Shown: in pieces, positions 1 to 9,635 of the stretch
How positions within the stretch are numbered: position 1 is the stretch's first letter
Layout of the letters: every line of letters begins with the position of its first letter
NCBI RefSeq assembly: GCF_002015045.1
Contig: NZ_MUXX01000003.1
Coordinates: 62,001-126,000 of the forward strand
Source of the DNA: Haemophilus paraphrohaemolyticus
Lineage (GTDB): Bacteria > Pseudomonadota > Gammaproteobacteria > Enterobacterales > Pasteurellaceae
Length of the DNA stretch: 64,000 nt
Direction of reading: 5' to 3'
Program-made: the position numbers and the translations under genes
The notes under the pieces: generated by a model
Told to the model about the DNA's origin: nothing
Databases searched by the model: none
What the model saw: only the letters and a program-made list of their open reading frames with translations

Positions 1-2
1 TT

Positions 3-1064
3 CTTTCTTTTATTATTATTTTTGCTAATCTAGCACTGGAACAAAATACTAATTTTTATTCTAGAACTGGTTTGTTATTTATCTTCATTATATCAGCTTT
101 AATCTTACCTATTTCAAAGTTTTATATTAAAAGACTTCTTTTTAGATTTGATGTATGGAAAAAAATAGCAACAGTTATCAGTGAAAATGTAGATTTTAAG
201 AGCCAATTATTTGACGATCCATATTTAGGATATGTTCGAGCAACTGGATTACAACGAGGAATAATATTCATAGATGGTCAAACAATAGGGAAAGAGAAAT
301 TAGATAAAATTATAGAAAGCAATCTAAGAAATAGTAGAGAAATTGTTTTTACTCCTGTTTTAAATGGGTATGACTTTTCCAATTCCTATATTTATAACAT
401 GTTCAACTCTAGAACTAATATTTTTACTTTAGAAAATGAACTGTTAGTTAAACGTAATCAGGTTTGTAAAATGTTTTTAGATTACACACTTGTTATAATG
501 TCAATGCCAATTTGGCTACCTGTATTACTTATTATTGCAGGAATTATAAAGAAAGAAGACCCAAATGGAGGTGTTTTATTTAAGCAGGAAAGATTAGGTA
601 AAAACGGAAAAGTCTTTACTTGTTATAAATTCCGTTCCATGTATACTGATCACTCATTTATGGAAGCATGGCTTAAAGAACACCCAGAAGAAAAAGAATA
701 TTATGATAAATATCATAAATACATCAATGATCCTCGGGTTACAAGAATCGGAAATATTCTCAGAAAAACCTCTTTAGATGAATTGCCACAGCTCATTAAT
801 GTGTTAAAAGGCGAAATGAGCTTAGTTGGACCTCGTCCTTATATGGTAACTGAAAAAGAAGATATTGGTCAGAAATCTCATCTTGTGCTTGCAGTAAAAC
901 CAGGTATTACTGGAATATGGCAAGTCAGCGGTCGAAGTGATGTTGATTTTGATAACCGTGTTGAAATGGATATTTGGTATATGAAGAATTGGTCTTTATG
1001 GAATGACATTGTTATTCTATTAAAAACAATTGGTACTGTTTTAGGGCGTGGTGGAGCACGTTAA
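3..1064 (+). CDS. Undecaprenyl-phosphate sugar-1-phosphate transferase, WbaP type (5' end outside the window)
   Basis: Transfers a sugar phosphate (galactose-1-P in characterised WbaP/RfbP) from a UDP-sugar to undecaprenyl phosphate, starting assembly of an O-antigen or capsule repeat at the inner membrane. The reading frame is open to the left window edge, so the N-terminal membrane part is missing; about 353 residues remain of a protein usually near 475. The C-terminal catalytic domain is intact: one hydrophobic segment ([19 protein letters not shown]), then [35 protein letters not shown] and [18 protein letters not shown] at 72 is only an in-frame codon and not a convincing start. The gene is AT-rich compared with the rhamnose genes that follow, as is common in O-antigen loci. 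The family is clear; the sugar specificity is not readable from sequence. Confidence 0.9.
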   Translation, partial: LSFIIIFANLALEQNTNFYSRTGLLFIFIISALILPISKFYIKRLLFRFDVWKKIATVISENVDFKSQLFDDPYLGYVRATGLQRGIIFIDGQTIGKEKLDKIIESNLRNSREIVFTPVLNGYDFSNSYIYNMFNSRTNIFTLENELLVKRNQVCKMFLDYTLVIMSMPIWLPVLLIIAGIIKKEDPNGGVLFKQERLGKNGKVFTCYKFRSMYTDHSFMEAWLKEHPEEKEYYDKYHKYINDPRVTRIGNILRKTSLDELPQLINVLKGEMSLVGPRPYMVTEKEDIGQKSHLVLAVKPGITGIWQVSGRSDVDFDNRVEMDIWYMKNWSLWNDIVILLKTIGTVLGRGGAR

Positions 1065-1086
1065 TAATATAAGGATAAATTATTTT

Positions 1087-2148
1087 ATGAAAATTTTAGT
1101 CACAGGCGGGGCAGGCTTTATCGGCTCTGCAGTTGTTCGCCATATTATTGCAAACACACAGGATAGCGTAGTTAACGTAGATAAATTAACCTATGCAGGG
1201 AATTTAGAATCTCTCGAATCTGTAGAAAATAATCCACGCTACGCTTTTGAACAAGTGGATATTTGTGATGCAAAAGCACTTGCTCGTGTCTTTGAACAAC
1301 ACCAACCTGATGCAGTTATGCACTTAGCGGCAGAAAGCCACGTTGACCGTTCTATTGATGGGCCTGCGGCGTTTATTGAGACCAATATCGTTGGCACTTA
1401 TACTTTATTAGAAGCGGCTCGTGCTTATTGGAATACCTTAAGCGATGAGAAAAAACCTGCATTCCGTTTCCACCACATTTCAACCGATGAAGTGTATGGT
1501 GATTTAGAAGGGACAGATGATCTCTTTACTGAAACCACCTCTTACGCACCAAGCAGCCCTTATTCAGCTTCAAAAGCCTCAAGCGATCATTTAGTTCGTG
1601 CGTGGTTGCGTACTTATGGCTTGCCAACGATTGTGACCAACTGTTCAAACAACTATGGTCCATTCCACTTCCCAGAAAAATTGATCCCACTAATGATCTT
1701 AAATGCGTTAGATGGTAAACCGCTTCCTGTATATGGTAACGGTCAACAAATTCGCGATTGGCTATTCGTTGAAGATCACGCACGTGCGTTATATAAAGTG
1801 GTTACAGAAGGTGAAGTAGGTGAAACCTATAACATCGGTGGGCACAATGAAAAAGCTAACATTGATGTCGTTCGCACTATCTGTGCCTTATTAGAAGAGC
1901 TAGTGCCAAATAAACCAGCAGATGTAACGAAATATGAAGATTTAATCACTTATGTGAAAGATCGCCCAGGTCACGATGTGCGCTATGCGATTGATGCCGC
2001 TAAAATCGGTCGTGAATTAGGCTGGAAACCACAAGAAACCTTTGAATCTGGTATTCGCAAAACCGTGGAATGGTATCTAAACAACAAAAAATGGTGGAGT
2101 CGCGTGTTAGATGGTTCTTATAACCGTGAGCGTTTGGGTAGTCAATAA
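1087..2148 (+). CDS. rfbB: dTDP-glucose 4,6-dehydratase
   Basis: Second step of dTDP-L-rhamnose synthesis: NAD-dependent conversion of dTDP-glucose to dTDP-4-keto-6-deoxyglucose in the cytoplasm. The product is 353 residues, the family's normal length. The N-terminal Rossmann motif GGAGFIG (residues 7-13), the catalytic T133-D134-E135 within STDEVYG, and Y159-xxx-K163 of the extended short-chain dehydrogenase family are all present. An upstream in-frame GTG at 1048 would add 13 residues before MKILVTGG; the ATG at 1087 has an AAGGA-like ribosome site and matches the family start, so it was chosen. First gene of rfbB-rfbA-rfbD-rfbC, and 22 bases after the transferase gene. Confidence 0.97.
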   Translation: MKILVTGGAGFIGSAVVRHIIANTQDSVVNVDKLTYAGNLESLESVENNPRYAFEQVDICDAKALARVFEQHQPDAVMHLAAESHVDRSIDGPAAFIETNIVGTYTLLEAARAYWNTLSDEKKPAFRFHHISTDEVYGDLEGTDDLFTETTSYAPSSPYSASKASSDHLVRAWLRTYGLPTIVTNCSNNYGPFHFPEKLIPLMILNALDGKPLPVYGNGQQIRDWLFVEDHARALYKVVTEGEVGETYNIGGHNEKANIDVVRTICALLEELVPNKPADVTKYEDLITYVKDRPGHDVRYAIDAAKIGRELGWKPQETFESGIRKTVEWYLNNKKWWSRVLDGSYNRERLGSQ

Positions 2149-2152
2149 TTTT

Positions 2153-2210
2153 ACAAGCGGTTAGGTTTTAGTACTTTTTGGCAAAAACAGAGCAAAAACT
2201 AACCGCACTT
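2153..2210. repeat. Inverted pair of uptake sequences between rfbB and rfbA, one of each Pasteurellaceae type
   Basis: The left arm ACAAGCGGTTAG (from 2153) is the Apl-type uptake word. The right arm, read on the minus strand, is AAGTGCGGTTAG (ending at 2210), which is the Hin-type word. The two arms can pair as a long imperfect hairpin with about 35 bases between. It lies in the only sizeable gap of the rhamnose genes and could act as a weak terminator or simply as an uptake site. Confidence 0.6.
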
Positions 2211-2224
2211 TAAAAAGGATCTCT

Positions 2225-3097
2225 ATGAAAGGCATTATCCTCGCAGGCGGTTCTGGAACTCGCCTTTATCCTATTACGCGTGGCGTATCTAAACAGCTTC
2301 TGCCTGTTTATGACAAGCCTATGATTTATTATCCGCTTTCTGTTTTGATGCTAGCGGGTATTCGTGACATTCTTATCATCACAACACCAGAAGATAACGA
2401 AAGTTTTAAACGCTTGTTAGGCGATGGTCGTGATTTTGGCGTAAATTTACAATATGCTATTCAACCAAGCCCAGATGGTTTAGCACAAGCGTTTCTCATC
2501 GGCGAAGAATTTATCAACGGCGATAGCTGCTGTTTGGTATTGGGAGACAACATTTTCTACGGTCAGCATTTCTCTCAAATGTTGCAAGAAGCAGTTGCAC
2601 AACCTCAGGGTGCAACAGTATTCGGGTATCTTGTAAAAGATCCTGAGCGTTTTGGTGTTGTTGAATTTGATGAAAACTTCAAAGCCGTTTCAATCGAAGA
2701 AAAACCAATTCAACCAAAATCTAACTATGCCGTAACAGGTTTATATTTCTATGATAACCGCGTAGTGGATTTTGCAAAACAAGTCAAACCATCGGCGCGT
2801 GGTGAATTAGAAATTACCACATTAAATGAAATGTATCTAAAAGACGGTTCGTTAAACGTGCAATTACTTGGACGTGGTTTTGCGTGGTTAGATACGGGTA
2901 CACATGAGAGTTTACACGAAGCTGCTTCTTTCGTGCGTACCATTGAAAATGTACAAGGCTTGCAAGTCGCTTGTTTAGAAGAAATTGCATGGCGTAACGG
3001 CTGGTTAACCTATGAACAAGTCGAAGCATTGGCAAAACCAATGGCGAAAAACGAATATGGTCAATACCTCCTTCATTTAATCAAAGAGGGCAAATAA
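2225..3097 (+). CDS. rfbA: Glucose-1-phosphate thymidylyltransferase
   Basis: First enzyme of dTDP-L-rhamnose synthesis: joins dTTP and glucose-1-phosphate to give dTDP-glucose and pyrophosphate. The 290-residue product has the N-terminal nucleotidyltransferase signature [13 protein letters not shown], then [26 protein letters not shown] (metal-binding Asp of the nucleotidyltransferase fold), the sugar-site stretch [20 protein letters not shown], and [10 protein letters not shown]. Length and motifs match RmlA of enterobacteria. AAAAAGGATCTCT places a good ribosome site before the ATG. It ends one base before rfbD, so the two are co-translated. Confidence 0.97.
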   Translation: MKGIILAGGSGTRLYPITRGVSKQLLPVYDKPMIYYPLSVLMLAGIRDILIITTPEDNESFKRLLGDGRDFGVNLQYAIQPSPDGLAQAFLIGEEFINGDSCCLVLGDNIFYGQHFSQMLQEAVAQPQGATVFGYLVKDPERFGVVEFDENFKAVSIEEKPIQPKSNYAVTGLYFYDNRVVDFAKQVKPSARGELEITTLNEMYLKDGSLNVQLLGRGFAWLDTGTHESLHEAASFVRTIENVQGLQVACLEEIAWRNGWLTYEQVEALAKPMAKNEYGQYLLHLIKEGK

Positions 3098-3098
3098 A

Positions 3099-3977
3099 AT
3101 GGCGAAGTTTTTGATTACGGGGGCCAAAGGGCAAGTCGGTTACTGTTTAACGCAGCAATTACAAGGTAAACACGAAATTTTAGCAGTTGACCGTGATGAG
3201 CTTGATATTACCGATCAAAGTGTGGTAAAAAATGCAGTTGAAAATTTCCGTCCAGATGTAATTATCAATGCCGCTGCACACACCGCAGTGGATCGCGCAG
3301 AAACAGAAATAGAGCTTTCTGAAGCCATTAATGTAAAAGGTCCACAATACTTGGCAGAAGCTGCAAAAAATGTGGGGGCAGCTATTTTACATATCTCAAC
3401 TGACTACGTTTTTGATGGACAGCGAGAAGGCAAATATAAAGAAACAGACGCAACGGAACCGCAGGGGGTTTACGGCAAAACTAAACTTGCAGGCGAACAA
3501 GCCGTTGCAAACTCAAACGATAAATTTATCGTATTACGCACTGCTTGGGTATTTGGTGAACACGGCAATAACTTCGTGAAAACGATGTTACGTTTGGCAA
3601 AAACTCGCGATACATTAGGGGTCGTAGCAGACCAAATTGGCGGACCTACCTATTCAGGTGATATTGCAGCAAGCTTAATTCAAATTGCAGAAAAAATTAT
3701 TGCTGGCGAAGATGTTCAATATGGCATTTACCATTTCACAGGTGAACCTTATATAAGCTGGTGTGATTTTGCAAAAGCCATTTTTGATGAAGCGGTTTCG
3801 CAAAATGTGTTAGAAAAATCACCGCTCGTGAATGCTATTACCACAGCAGATTACCCAACACCAGCCAAACGACCTGCCAATTCTTGCTTAGATTTAACTA
3901 AAATCCAACAAGTGTTTGGCATTCAACCAAGCGATTGGAAAAAAGCATTGAAAAATATTCAAGCATATGCGGAGTAA
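3099..3977 (+). CDS. rfbD: dTDP-4-dehydrorhamnose reductase
   Basis: Last step of dTDP-L-rhamnose synthesis: NAD(P)H reduction of dTDP-4-keto-rhamnose. The product is 292 residues, normal for RmlD. The Rossmann motif TGAKGQVG starts at residue 7; NAAAHTAVDRAE, HISTDYVFDG and the catalytic YGKTK follow in the expected order, and the C-terminal sugar-binding part includes TPAKRPANSCLD. It follows rfbA by one base and is followed after two bases by rfbC, so the order here is B-A-D-C. Confidence 0.97.
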   Translation: MAKFLITGAKGQVGYCLTQQLQGKHEILAVDRDELDITDQSVVKNAVENFRPDVIINAAAHTAVDRAETEIELSEAINVKGPQYLAEAAKNVGAAILHISTDYVFDGQREGKYKETDATEPQGVYGKTKLAGEQAVANSNDKFIVLRTAWVFGEHGNNFVKTMLRLAKTRDTLGVVADQIGGPTYSGDIAASLIQIAEKIIAGEDVQYGIYHFTGEPYISWCDFAKAIFDEAVSQNVLEKSPLVNAITTADYPTPAKRPANSCLDLTKIQQVFGIQPSDWKKALKNIQAYAE

Positions 3978-3979
3978 AA

Positions 3980-4543
3980 ATGAAAGTTATTGATACCAAA
4001 ATCCCCGAAGTAAAATTATTAGAGCCACAAGTATTTGGCGACGAACGCGGATTCTTTATGGAAACCTTCCGTGATGAATGGTTTAAAAAAAATGTTGCAG
4101 ACCGTATTTTTGTACAAGAAAACCATTCAAAATCAGTTAAAGGCGTATTGCGTGGGTTACATTACCAAACTGAAAACACGCAAGGTAAATTAGTGCGTGT
4201 TGTTTCAGGTGCTGTATTTGATGTGGCTGTGGATATGCGTGAAGGCTCTCCAACTTTTGGGCAATGGGTGGGTGAAATTTTATCTGCTGAAAACAAACGT
4301 CAATTATGGGTGCCAGAAGGCTTTGCTCACGGTTTTTATGTATTAACAGATGAGGCTGAATTTACTTATAAATGCACTGATTACTATAATCCAAAAGCAG
4401 AACACTCTCTTATTTGGAATGATGAAGCAGTTGGTATTGAATGGCCATTAAAAGGTGAACCTAGCCTATCAATGAAAGATTTAGCCGGAAAAACATTACT
4501 GGATTCTGTAAAATTTATATACCTAGATAATTTTTCAAAATGA
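3980..4543 (+). CDS. rfbC: dTDP-4-dehydrorhamnose 3,5-epimerase
   Basis: Third step of dTDP-L-rhamnose synthesis: double epimerisation of dTDP-4-keto-6-deoxyglucose at C3 and C5. The 187-residue cupin has ERGFFMETF, the catalytic His in LRGLHYQ (H61), the Asp-containing DVAVDMR, and PEGFAHGFYVL followed by EFTYKCTDYY with the tyrosines expected for proton donation. A longer in-frame start at 3935 lies inside rfbD; the ATG at 3980 gives the family N-terminus and was chosen. It ends the rhamnose operon; the next gene on this strand is far away, in the ter island. Confidence 0.96.
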   Translation: MKVIDTKIPEVKLLEPQVFGDERGFFMETFRDEWFKKNVADRIFVQENHSKSVKGVLRGLHYQTENTQGKLVRVVSGAVFDVAVDMREGSPTFGQWVGEILSAENKRQLWVPEGFAHGFYVLTDEAEFTYKCTDYYNPKAEHSLIWNDEAVGIEWPLKGEPSLSMKDLAGKTLLDSVKFIYLDNFSK

Positions 4544-4554
4544 CGTTAATGCAA

Positions 4555-5088
4555 TTATGTTTTCCTTACTAAGTTATAAAATATAATACAAGTGAAAAAA
4601 TAAAATATACTACCTGAATTGTGAGTTAAGAATGATTGGCTTGTAAAAAAGAATAGGTGGGAAATAATATGTGTAACACCTAAAATAGCAATGCATTTTA
4701 TTTCTAAATTTGGGGTGTTTAAATTTTTAATAAAGAAAAATATTGGAGTTAGAATAATCAGGATTAATGCTATAAATCCAACTAAACCACGTTTCACCCA
4801 AGATTCTAAATATTGATTATGTAAACTTCCAAAATTTAAAGTGGTTTCAGCCATTTGTTTAGACTTTACTTGTTTATGTCTAAACTCCTCGTATCCATTA
4901 CTCCCATGGCCAAAGATAGGCGCTTCCTTTATAGCAATTAAGGCATTTTCCCACATGTCAAATCTGGCACCTAATGAGGTATTTCTATTGTTTTTTTCTA
5001 AATAGCTAACAATATCTGATTTTTCTGCATTATATCGTTTTTCAAACTGTTTTATAGCAACTATTTTGTCTACTATGCCAAAAATTCC
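4555..5088 (-). pseudogene. Truncated O-antigen ligase/polymerase (WaaL/Wzy family), C-terminal remnant
   Basis: On the minus strand an open frame runs from just after a stop at 5089-5091 to a TAA at 4555-4557, about 177 residues. Its middle reads SLGARFDMWENALIAIK, then APIFGHGSNGYEEFR and SLHNQYLESWVKRGLVG. This is the Arg-rich loop, the (P)xFGxG motif and the conserved HNxYLE of the Wzy_C ligase/polymerase family. Two or more hydrophobic segments follow. Family members are roughly 400 residues with about ten membrane spans; the N-terminal half is absent and the frame runs straight into the 3' end of yggU, with no start signal. An ATG at 4956 would start inside the periplasmic loop and is unlikely to be functional. 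The very low GC content fits polysaccharide-locus DNA. WaaL versus Wzy cannot be decided. Confidence 0.75.
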
Positions 5089-5369
5089 TCAATCTCCTTC
5101 GGTATCAGCTTCGGGCTTGGCACAAAAATCTGCTTATGCCGTTGCAACTCACCTTTTTCTAGTACGATGCTACTTTTCGGGACTTTAAACAATTTGCTGA
5201 GATATTTAAGCAGATGAGCATTTGCCGCACCATCCACGGGCGGGGATGTGATGGCGATTTTTAACTCACCATCATGTAAGCCGATAATTTGATCTCGGCT
5301 GGCTTTCGGTTGCAGGAAAATGCGCAACCGAATGCCATCAGGATTTTCTACTTTTTCGACGGCTCGCAT
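5073..5369 (-). CDS. yggU: YggU family protein (DUF167)
   Basis: Small conserved cytoplasmic protein of unknown biochemical role, 98 residues. The DUF167 core is clear: [35 protein letters not shown] and [11 protein letters not shown] align with E. coli YggU throughout. The chosen ATG overlaps the yggT stop as TAATG, which indicates translational coupling; an upstream in-frame ATG at 5384 would add five residues and overlap yggT further. Its 3' end abuts the ligase remnant, so this gene marks the boundary between core genome and the polysaccharide locus. Confidence 0.92.
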   Translation of the reverse strand: MRAVEKVENPDGIRLRIFLQPKASRDQIIGLHDGELKIAITSPPVDGAANAHLLKYLSKLFKVPKSSIVLEKGELQRHKQIFVPSPKLIPKEIEEFLA

Positions 5370-5905
5370 TACGCAATTGCCCACAATACGCTGAAGATCT
5401 TATAGAATACGTTGTTAAGCAAAATTAACACAAAGCCAAGAACCATTACAGAGAAATCTAACATTCCCGTGCGAGGTAAGATACGGCGGATAATGCCTAA
5501 AACGGGTTCGGTAATTTGTGCCACCATATAATCAAGCGGGTGGTTGCCTTGAGTTACCCAGCTCATTAACGCTCGGATCAAGGTGGTAAAGAAAAGAATT
5601 TGCCCGAAGGTTTTAACCACGCCTAATACACCCGCTAATACAGCAAGCGGAACAGATAAACCGAAAACAATCCATTTTTCCGCCATCAGTAATACTACCG
5701 CCAATAAAATTGCTGCGAAGTTAATGCCTTTGCGGGTTGGGATGACTTTTTTGATTGGAGCAAGCACGGGTTCACTCATTCTCAATAATGATTGTGAAAG
5801 TGGCATTCGAGGATCGACTCGGCAAAATTCTAGCCAGGAGCGCAGAATTAAAATAAAGGTAAAAAAGCCGATAATGACCGACAAAATTGAACCGATTATT
5901 TCCAT
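5369..5905 (-). CDS. yggT: YggT family membrane protein
   Basis: Inner-membrane protein of 178 residues with two tandem YGGT repeats. Each repeat has a hydrophobic helix, then a short loop with a [23 protein letters not shown] (first) or [23 protein letters not shown] (second) sequence, and a second helix. That gives four main membrane segments. The molecular role is not established; the family has been linked to osmotic or cation tolerance and septum-related functions in other bacteria. It is coupled to yggU by a one-base overlap, as in many gammaproteobacteria. Confidence 0.93.
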   Translation of the reverse strand: MEIIGSILSVIIGFFTFILILRSWLEFCRVDPRMPLSQSLLRMSEPVLAPIKKVIPTRKGINFAAILLAVVLLMAEKWIVFGLSVPLAVLAGVLGVVKTFGQILFFTTLIRALMSWVTQGNHPLDYMVAQITEPVLGIIRRILPRTGMLDFSVMVLGFVLILLNNVFYKIFSVLWAIA

Positions 5906-5941
5906 TTTATTTCCTTTTATTTTTTAGTTCTTGATATAAGT

Positions 5942-5984
5942 AAGCGGTCAATTTCTGTAAAACTTTTGCAAAAATTGACCGCTT
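5942..5984. terminator. Uptake-sequence dyad, likely terminator of yggL
   Basis: AAGCGGTCAATTTCTG at the left pairs with CAAAAATTGACCGCTT at the right, forming a stem of about 14 pairs between yggL and yggT. There is no strong T-run, so termination may be partial. Confidence 0.5.
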
Positions 5985-6001
5985 GAGATGAAAATACTTA
6001 A

Positions 6002-6343
6002 TTAAGCTTCTGCTGGGAAATCCCACCAAATATCGAATAATTCACTTACTTGTACATTTTGTAAGCCATTATTTTCTAACCAAGTTTTTACTAATTGGCG
6101 GTGTGATTCATCACATTTCCCAATTTTTTCTAAGCACACTAAACCTTCCCAAGCGAGGTAGCCGTTGCCTTCATAAGCAAGACAGTTTGCTTTGATCACT
6201 TCATCGATAAAACGATCAACTATTGCATCAATTTGGTCAATACCAGTGCCTTCCGCAAAGTTAAATTTTACTAAAAAGCCCAATTCTTGGAATTCTGCTA
6301 AGTGCATTTTTTTACGCTGACGCGCGTTACGTTGAATAGCCAT
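6002..6343 (-). CDS. yggL: YggL family ribosome-associated protein (DUF469)
   Basis: A 113-residue member of the YggL/DUF469 family; E. coli YggL associates with the 50S ribosomal subunit. Visible features are the basic N-terminus AIQRNARQRKKMH followed by LAEFQELGFLV, the acidic central part with IDAIVDRFIDEVIK, the GNGYLAWEGLVCLEK segment and a C-terminal SELFDIWWDFP typical of the family. Preceded by AAGGAGAAAA, a strong ribosome site. trmB lies about 100 bases upstream on the same strand, the same pairing as in E. coli (trmB-yggL). Confidence 0.92.
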   Translation of the reverse strand: MAIQRNARQRKKMHLAEFQELGFLVKFNFAEGTGIDQIDAIVDRFIDEVIKANCLAYEGNGYLAWEGLVCLEKIGKCDESHRQLVKTWLENNGLQNVQVSELFDIWWDFPAEA

Positions 6344-6445
6344 ATTTTTCTCCTTATGGTGTATTCGTTTGAAATTGGTGAAACTTGAATGGGCAAAAGA
6401 TGGTTACATTTTGCGATTTTTCAAGCCTTTTTCACCGCTTGTTTA

Positions 6446-7195
6446 TTATTTTTTTAGGAAATATAAATCCCAAACACCGTGACCGAGGCGATGTCCGCGC
6501 TCTTCGAATTTAGTCAATGGACGGAAATCAGGGCGAGGAATAAAATCATTCGTTGCCGAAGTGTTCTCTAATTCATTTTCAAATTGGCGTAAAACTTCAA
6601 GCATATGTTCTGCGTAGTTTTCCCAGTCCGTTGCAAAATGGATAAAACTATTCGGACGAAGTTTGGTTAAAACGCGAGTAATGAAAGCGGGTTGCACGAT
6701 GCGGCGCTTGTGGTGCTTTGCTTTCTGCCACGGATCAGGGAAATAAAGTTGCAAGCCGCCAAGTGCACCATCTGCGATGCTATCACGTAGGATTTCGGTG
6801 GCATCGTGGCAAATTACACGCAAGTTTTTCACGCCTTTTTCTAACGCATAGGCAATACAAGCCCCCACTCCAGGTGTGTGAACTTCAATTCCTATGTAGT
6901 TGCGATCTGGATTTTGCTCTGCCATTTCGACTAATGAACGCCCCATTCCGAAGCCGATTTCGAGAATAACGGGGTTACTGTTGCCGAAAATAGCTTGGAA
7001 ATCGAACGGGGTATTTTGATAATCTAAGCCGAGATTTGCCCAGTTATTGTTCATCATATCGCGTTGATAGTCGCTCAAACGCCCTGTGCGTAACACAAAA
7101 CTACGCACTTTACGTAAGTATCGGCCATCTTCGGTAAATTCCGCTTGCTCAACGGTTTTACGTTTTTTATCTGCAAAAGTAATTTTTTCTGACAT
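6446..7195 (-). CDS. trmB: tRNA (guanine-N7-)-methyltransferase
   Basis: Methylates G46 of tRNA using S-adenosylmethionine. The 249-residue product has the SAM-binding motif [26 protein letters not shown], the [18 protein letters not shown] signature, and the C-terminal [19 protein letters not shown] typical of TrmB. A TTG four codons upstream is possible, but the ATG beginning [10 protein letters not shown] fits the family better. A GTAGGGTGTG-type repeat sits directly upstream. It is followed by yggL on the same strand. Confidence 0.95.
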   Translation of the reverse strand: MSEKITFADKKRKTVEQAEFTEDGRYLRKVRSFVLRTGRLSDYQRDMMNNNWANLGLDYQNTPFDFQAIFGNSNPVILEIGFGMGRSLVEMAEQNPDRNYIGIEVHTPGVGACIAYALEKGVKNLRVICHDATEILRDSIADGALGGLQLYFPDPWQKAKHHKRRIVQPAFITRVLTKLRPNSFIHFATDWENYAEHMLEVLRQFENELENTSATNDFIPRPDFRPLTKFEERGHRLGHGVWDLYFLKK

Positions 7196-7244
7196 GTTTA
7201 TACTCAATAAAAAAGCACTGAAAATTCAGTACTTTTTATATATC

Positions 7245-7336
7245 GTAGGGTGTGTGAATTTGAAAAATTCACGCACGATTGCAAGAAAATAACCAGAATC
7301 AACCGCTTGCGTACATGAACGTTGTTCACACCCTAC
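7245..7336. repeat. Palindromic element with GTAGGGTGTG ends, copy 1
   Basis: The element starts GTAGGGTGTGTGAA and ends TTCACACCCTAC, about 92 bases, with an internal dyad (GTGTGTGAATTTGAAAAATTC and on to ACGCAC). It lies between the fabH 3' end and the trmB start. Related copies are at 43301-43375 and 61763-61838 in this window. No coding capacity is seen; it looks like a small non-autonomous repeat. Confidence 0.6.
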
Positions 7337-7344
7337 AAAAATTA

Positions 7345-8295
7345 TTAAAACCGCACTAATGCCGAACCCCAAGTCCAGCCACCGCCGAAAGCTTCGAGCA
7401 ATAATAGTTGTCCACGTTGAATACGTCCATCGCGCACGGCTTCATCTAATGCCACAGGAATGGTTGCCGCACTGGTGTTGCCGTAGCGATCCACCGTAAC
7501 CACCACTTGGTCTAACGACATCTCTAATTTTTCTGCGGTTGCGGTAATGATGCGTAAATTCGCTTGGTGAGGCACAAGCCAATCTAATTCGCTTTTATCT
7601 AAATTATTTTCGCGTAATGTTTCTTCCACTACGTTTGAAAGTTCACGCACCGCGAGTTTGAAAGTTGCGTTGCCTTGCATCGAGATAAATCCTGAATTCG
7701 CCTCACCACGTTCAGCATTTGGTAACACAAGCGATTCTTTAGTGTCAGCTGAAGCATGTAAATGGGTCGAGATAATGCCTTGTTCTTCGCTTGCCTCTAA
7801 AATGACTGCACCTGCACCATCACCGAAAAGCACCACTGTGCTGCGGTCAGTTTCGTCTAATTTGCGAGAGTTGAGGTCAGCTCCCACCACTAACGCCTTT
7901 TTCACTTTGCCTGTGCGGACGAATTGATCGGCGACGCTTAATGCATACACAAAACCTGTGCAAGCGGCTGCGACATCAAATGAAATCGCATCGTCAATGC
8001 CAAGCAAGCCTTGGATTTGGCAAGCAGCACTTGGGTAAGCATGTGAGTTGCTGGTTGTGCCAACCACAATTAAATCGATCTCTTGTGGATCTAAATTGGC
8101 TTGAGCCAAACATTGTTTCGCCGCTTCAAAACCCATTGTTGCCACTGTTTCATCTGCGGCAGCGATACGGCGTTCTTTCATTCCTGAACGGGTAACAATC
8201 CACTCATCTGAAGTATCCACCATCTTTTCTAAATCAGCATTAGTTCGAACTTGCTTAGGTAAATAACTCCCTGTCGCTAAAATTTTGCTGTTCAT
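7345..8295 (-). CDS. fabH: 3-oxoacyl-[acyl-carrier-protein] synthase III
   Basis: Starts fatty-acid synthesis by condensing acetyl-CoA with malonyl-ACP. The product is 316 residues, the usual FabH length. The catalytic triad is visible as C111 in AAACTGF, H242 in PHQANLR and N272 in [19 protein letters not shown] gives the typical N-terminus and [14 protein letters not shown] the typical C-terminus. It follows plsX by 109 bases in the rpmF-plsX-fab order conserved in gammaproteobacteria; the downstream fabD/fabG genes usual in E. coli are not here. Confidence 0.97.
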   Translation of the reverse strand: MNSKILATGSYLPKQVRTNADLEKMVDTSDEWIVTRSGMKERRIAAADETVATMGFEAAKQCLAQANLDPQEIDLIVVGTTSNSHAYPSAACQIQGLLGIDDAISFDVAAACTGFVYALSVADQFVRTGKVKKALVVGADLNSRKLDETDRSTVVLFGDGAGAVILEASEEQGIISTHLHASADTKESLVLPNAERGEANSGFISMQGNATFKLAVRELSNVVEETLRENNLDKSELDWLVPHQANLRIITATAEKLEMSLDQVVVTVDRYGNTSAATIPVALDEAVRDGRIQRGQLLLLEAFGGGWTWGSALVRF

Positions 8296-8404
8296 ATTTT
8301 GTTCTCAACGATATTTTTAATTATGGAAAATTTGACTATTATAGCCTGAAATAGCCAAAATTTATAGGAAAACAAGCGGACGATTTTAGGGAAAGTTTTG
8401 CAAA

Positions 8405-9430
8405 TCAATGAGCTAAACTCACCAATTTTTGCTGAATACGTTCAGGGATTTTGTGCTCAATCTGCTGAATGGCATACTCAATCGCATAGAAAAAAGCATT
8501 AGCACTCGCTCCACCATGACTTTTTACCACTACTTTTGATAAGCCAAGCAAAGTCGCCCCGTTGTGTCTATCTGGATTGATTTCTTGTAACTTGCGATAG
8601 TAACGATACAAAAACGCCTTCATAAAGAAATTTTTGACCAACGAACAGAGAGGCGAACCCTCTTTTTCTTTATGCAAAGAGATGATATTTTTCGCGGCAC
8701 CTTCCAATGCTTTCAACGCCATATTGCCGCTAAAACCATCGCAAACAATCACATCCGCCAAATAATTCATCAGCTTATCGCTTTCAATAAATCCGCGATA
8801 GTTGATGTCATAACGTCTGTGCAGAATCTTGTTTACGTCTCGCAATACTTGCGTACCTTTGCTCTCTTCCGTGCCAATGTTAAGCAAGGCGAGACGAGGA
8901 TAAACCAAGCCTAAAATGGTTTGGGCAAAAATATTGCCCATTTCAGCAAATTGCAAAAGTTGCTTTTGATTAACCTCGACATTCGCCCCTAAATCGAGCA
9001 TCACGGTAGATTTACCATTCATGGTTGGAATAAGCGAAGTGAGTGCTGGGCGATCAATATTCGGCAGAGGAGCAATCAATAATTTTGCCAAACCAAGTAG
9101 AGCACCTGTATTACCACCACTTACACAGCCATCAGCTTGCCCATTAGCAACCGCTTCAATAGCTAAACGCATAGAACTGTTTTTGCTTTGACGCATCGCC
9201 ACTGAAAAAGGGACTTCAGAATCAATGGTTTTGTCTGTATGCTGAAATTGAATGCGAGATTGCAGTGTTTCAGGAAAAGTTTGCAGAATTGGAGCAATTT
9301 GTTGCTGATCACCAAATAAAAGAAAAGTAAGCCTTGGATTGGATTCCAGTGCTTTTTGTACGGCGGGCATAGTAATACGGGGACCAAAGTCCCCGCCCAT
9401 CACATCTAACGCAAGAGTTAGATGATTCAA
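8405..9430 (-). CDS. plsX: Phosphate acyltransferase PlsX
   Basis: Makes acyl-phosphate from acyl-ACP, the donor for the first acylation of glycerol-3-phosphate in phospholipid synthesis; peripheral membrane enzyme. The 341-residue product begins LALDVMGGDFGPRI, has SVAMRQSKNSSMRLA, DGCVSGGNTGALL, MLDLGANVE and VCDGFSGNMALK, all PlsX signatures. It starts 18 bases after rpmF, consistent with a yceD-rpmF-plsX-fabH transcript. Confidence 0.97.
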   Translation of the reverse strand: MNHLTLALDVMGGDFGPRITMPAVQKALESNPRLTFLLFGDQQQIAPILQTFPETLQSRIQFQHTDKTIDSEVPFSVAMRQSKNSSMRLAIEAVANGQADGCVSGGNTGALLGLAKLLIAPLPNIDRPALTSLIPTMNGKSTVMLDLGANVEVNQKQLLQFAEMGNIFAQTILGLVYPRLALLNIGTEESKGTQVLRDVNKILHRRYDINYRGFIESDKLMNYLADVIVCDGFSGNMALKALEGAAKNIISLHKEKEGSPLCSLVKNFFMKAFLYRYYRKLQEINPDRHNGATLLGLSKVVVKSHGGASANAFFYAIEYAIQQIEHKIPERIQQKLVSLAH

Positions 9431-9448
9431 GTTAAACCTCTAAAGGAA

Positions 9449-9619
9449 TTACTTGTTGATTACTTTACGACCACGGTAGTAACCGTCAGCAGTAACGTGG
9501 TGACGTAAGTGAGTTTCACCCGTTGTTTTATCTACTGATACTGCAGCAGTTGTTAATGCATCGTGTGAACGACGCATATCACGACGTGAACGAGATTTTT
9601 TATTTTGTTGAACAGCCAT
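9449..9619 (-). CDS. rpmF: 50S ribosomal protein L32
   Basis: A 56-residue ribosomal protein too short for most gene callers' thresholds. It starts [20 protein letters not shown] and ends [11 protein letters not shown], the classic L32 sequence. The cysteine-free form is seen ([13 protein letters not shown] rather than a CxxC zinc ribbon), as in other gammaproteobacteria. It has an AGGAG ribosome site and lies between yceD and plsX, its conserved place. Confidence 0.97.
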   Translation of the reverse strand: MAVQQNKKSRSRRDMRRSHDALTTAAVSVDKTTGETHLRHHVTADGYYRGRKVINK

Positions 9620-9635
9620 TGGCTATACTCCTAAG

